Shown: positions 7,484 to 8,209 of the stretch, piece by piece
Layout: each line of letters opens with the position of its first letter
How positions within the stretch are numbered: the stretch's first letter is position 1
Program-made: the position numbers and the translations under genes
Assembly: GCA_012513245.1 (NCBI GenBank)
Contig: JAAZCN010000225.1
Location: 1 to 8,209, forward strand
Length of the DNA: 8,209 nucleotides
Direction: 5' to 3'
DNA from: Synergistaceae bacterium
Lineage (GTDB): Bacteria > Synergistota > Synergistia > Synergistales > Synergistaceae
Notes under the pieces: model-generated
Database searches by the model: none
Seen by the model: only the letters and a program-made list of their open reading frames with translations
Told to the model about the DNA's origin: nothing

Positions 7484-7930
7484 CTATACCTTATAAGAGG
7501 GCAGCATGTTTCTGAGATAGACACCTAGTTTGTGCTGGAGGCTAAATTCGTTATATATTTCTATATTATTTATACGCACTTTAACAAAAAAATGCTCAAT
7601 TAAAGCTTTTAAATCGATATTACGAGAAACTATATTATTTACTTCTTCCGCATTGTTACGCTGGTATTTCTCAGAGATATCTCCTGACAAGATGCTTGTG
7701 TTCGTCTCTGATGGCTCCTGGAAATTCCCTTCAAAAACCAGATAATTTTTTATAATTCCATCTGACTTAGAAGTCCTTTTTATGATCCCTTGCTTCTCTA
7801 GCAGCGACCTGCATATTATATTGACAGGCTGTTGTTTTGCCCCTATTCCCATAATAATTTTCGTCAATTCCATATCAGACAGGCCCTGCTGTCGTGAAAG
7901 TGTTTCTATAATGTCATCTCTTTTGGACAT
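7484..7930 (-). CDS. winged-helix N-terminal part (148 aa) of a wHTH-PDDEXK protein, ending at a premature TAG
   Basis: Residues 1-65 look like a winged helix-turn-helix: an initial helix (DDIIETLSRQQ), LSDMELTKIIMG, a recognition-helix-like VNIICRSLLEKQGIIKR, and a wing ending KNYLVFEG. A variable linker (70-100) follows, then the first helix of the nuclease-like domain, with Glu128 in YNEFSLQHKLGVYLR as the usual N-terminal acidic residue. Codon 149 is TAG, and the frame then continues with the active-site strands. The start at 7930 has a strong AGGAGG seven bases upstream. As read, the product can bind DNA at most and lacks the catalytic Asp and E-x-K. I do not know a named family; the intact form would be a DNA-binding nuclease, perhaps a restriction-type defence protein. 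The truncated form could act as a repressor, which is speculation. Confidence 0.7.
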   Translation of the reverse strand: MSKRDDIIETLSRQQGLSDMELTKIIMGIGAKQQPVNIICRSLLEKQGIIKRTSKSDGIIKNYLVFEGNFQEPSETNTSILSGDISEKYQRNNAEEVNNIVSRNIDLKALIEHFFVKVRINNIEIYNEFSLQHKLGVYLRNMLPSYKV

Positions 7931-8209
7931 GGTTTAACCTCCTCAGAATTGTATCTATCAAAAAATAGATCCATTGCTGTGAATTGTTTAAATCTGGACT
8001 CTATGAGCCTTATGTCCTTTGAAATGTTTAATTTTTGCTAAAATTTGTGGATGGCTACTAAACTGTTTTCGGACAATTACTGCAGGTTCTTTTTAAGTTT
8101 TTATCGATCAAGAGCTTGTGATAAATAGTGAAATATGAAAAAACAGCATCATAAGAAACTATTACTATATAAATAAACACAATCGTATCACAAATCTGAA
8201 AAAATGGTA
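7931..8209. other. AT-rich upstream region of the wHTH-nuclease gene; no gene seen
   Basis: No supportable ORF lies here. Closest to the gene is AGGAGG (7943-7938), then a weak inverted repeat ATCTAT/ATAGAT with a six-base loop (7953-7970) that could be an operator or a 5' leader hairpin. A weak promoter match, TTGTGA (8193-8188), 18 bases, TATAGT (8169-8164) on the minus strand, would give a leader of over 200 bases, so a nearer promoter may exist. The promoter match is low confidence in such AT-rich DNA. Confidence 0.35.

Noticed and set aside
1..8209. tRNA or rRNA genes, CRISPR array, insertion sequence
   Set aside because: I saw no cloverleaf-like gene, no regularly spaced direct repeats and no transposase or integrase reading frame on either strand.

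Overview
The window looks like part of a bacterial accessory (defence) island, probably from a Gram-positive of the Firmicutes/Clostridia kind. Support for that is modest: several genes carry strong AGGAGG-type ribosome binding sites, the right-hand third is AT-rich, and the protein families fit. Every gene I can support lies on the minus strand, so reading order runs from high to low coordinates.

Right part (about 5530-8209), AT-rich. A gene for a winged-helix protein with a PDDEXK nuclease-like domain (7930 to 7061) is broken by one in-frame TAG. It is followed by an intact DUF932 'phage/plasmid-related' gene (6803 to 5784) and a small ORF of unknown function (5770 to 5588). These families suggest a plasmid/phage-derived or defence neighbourhood.

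Left part (5530 to 1). This is the start of a type 3 BREX phage-defence operon. It holds a small excisionase-type HTH protein, BrxF (small P-loop ATPase), BrxC/PglY (large DUF6079-type ATPase) and a DNA methyltransferase (PglXI type) cut by the window edge. The expected remaining genes (helicase BrxHII, PglZ, BrxA) would lie beyond position 1. Gene spacing is tight: the HTH gene and brxF overlap by 8 bp, then gaps of 25 bp and 10 bp. One transcript is likely. The apparent promoter sits in a perfect 31-bp inverted repeat (5499-5529), a strong operator candidate, and a leader hairpin lies just before the first ribosome binding site.

Most notable: brxC has a single in-frame TAA at codon 272, exactly after its ATPase domain, and the reading frame then stays open for 970 more codons. 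With the TAG in the nuclease gene, two defence genes within 3.6 kb are each broken by one nonsense codon and are otherwise intact. This may be recent inactivation, a population variant, readthrough or sequence error; the window alone cannot decide. If the stops are real and not bypassed, full-length BrxC is not made and this BREX locus is probably inactive, although its methyltransferase may still be expressed.
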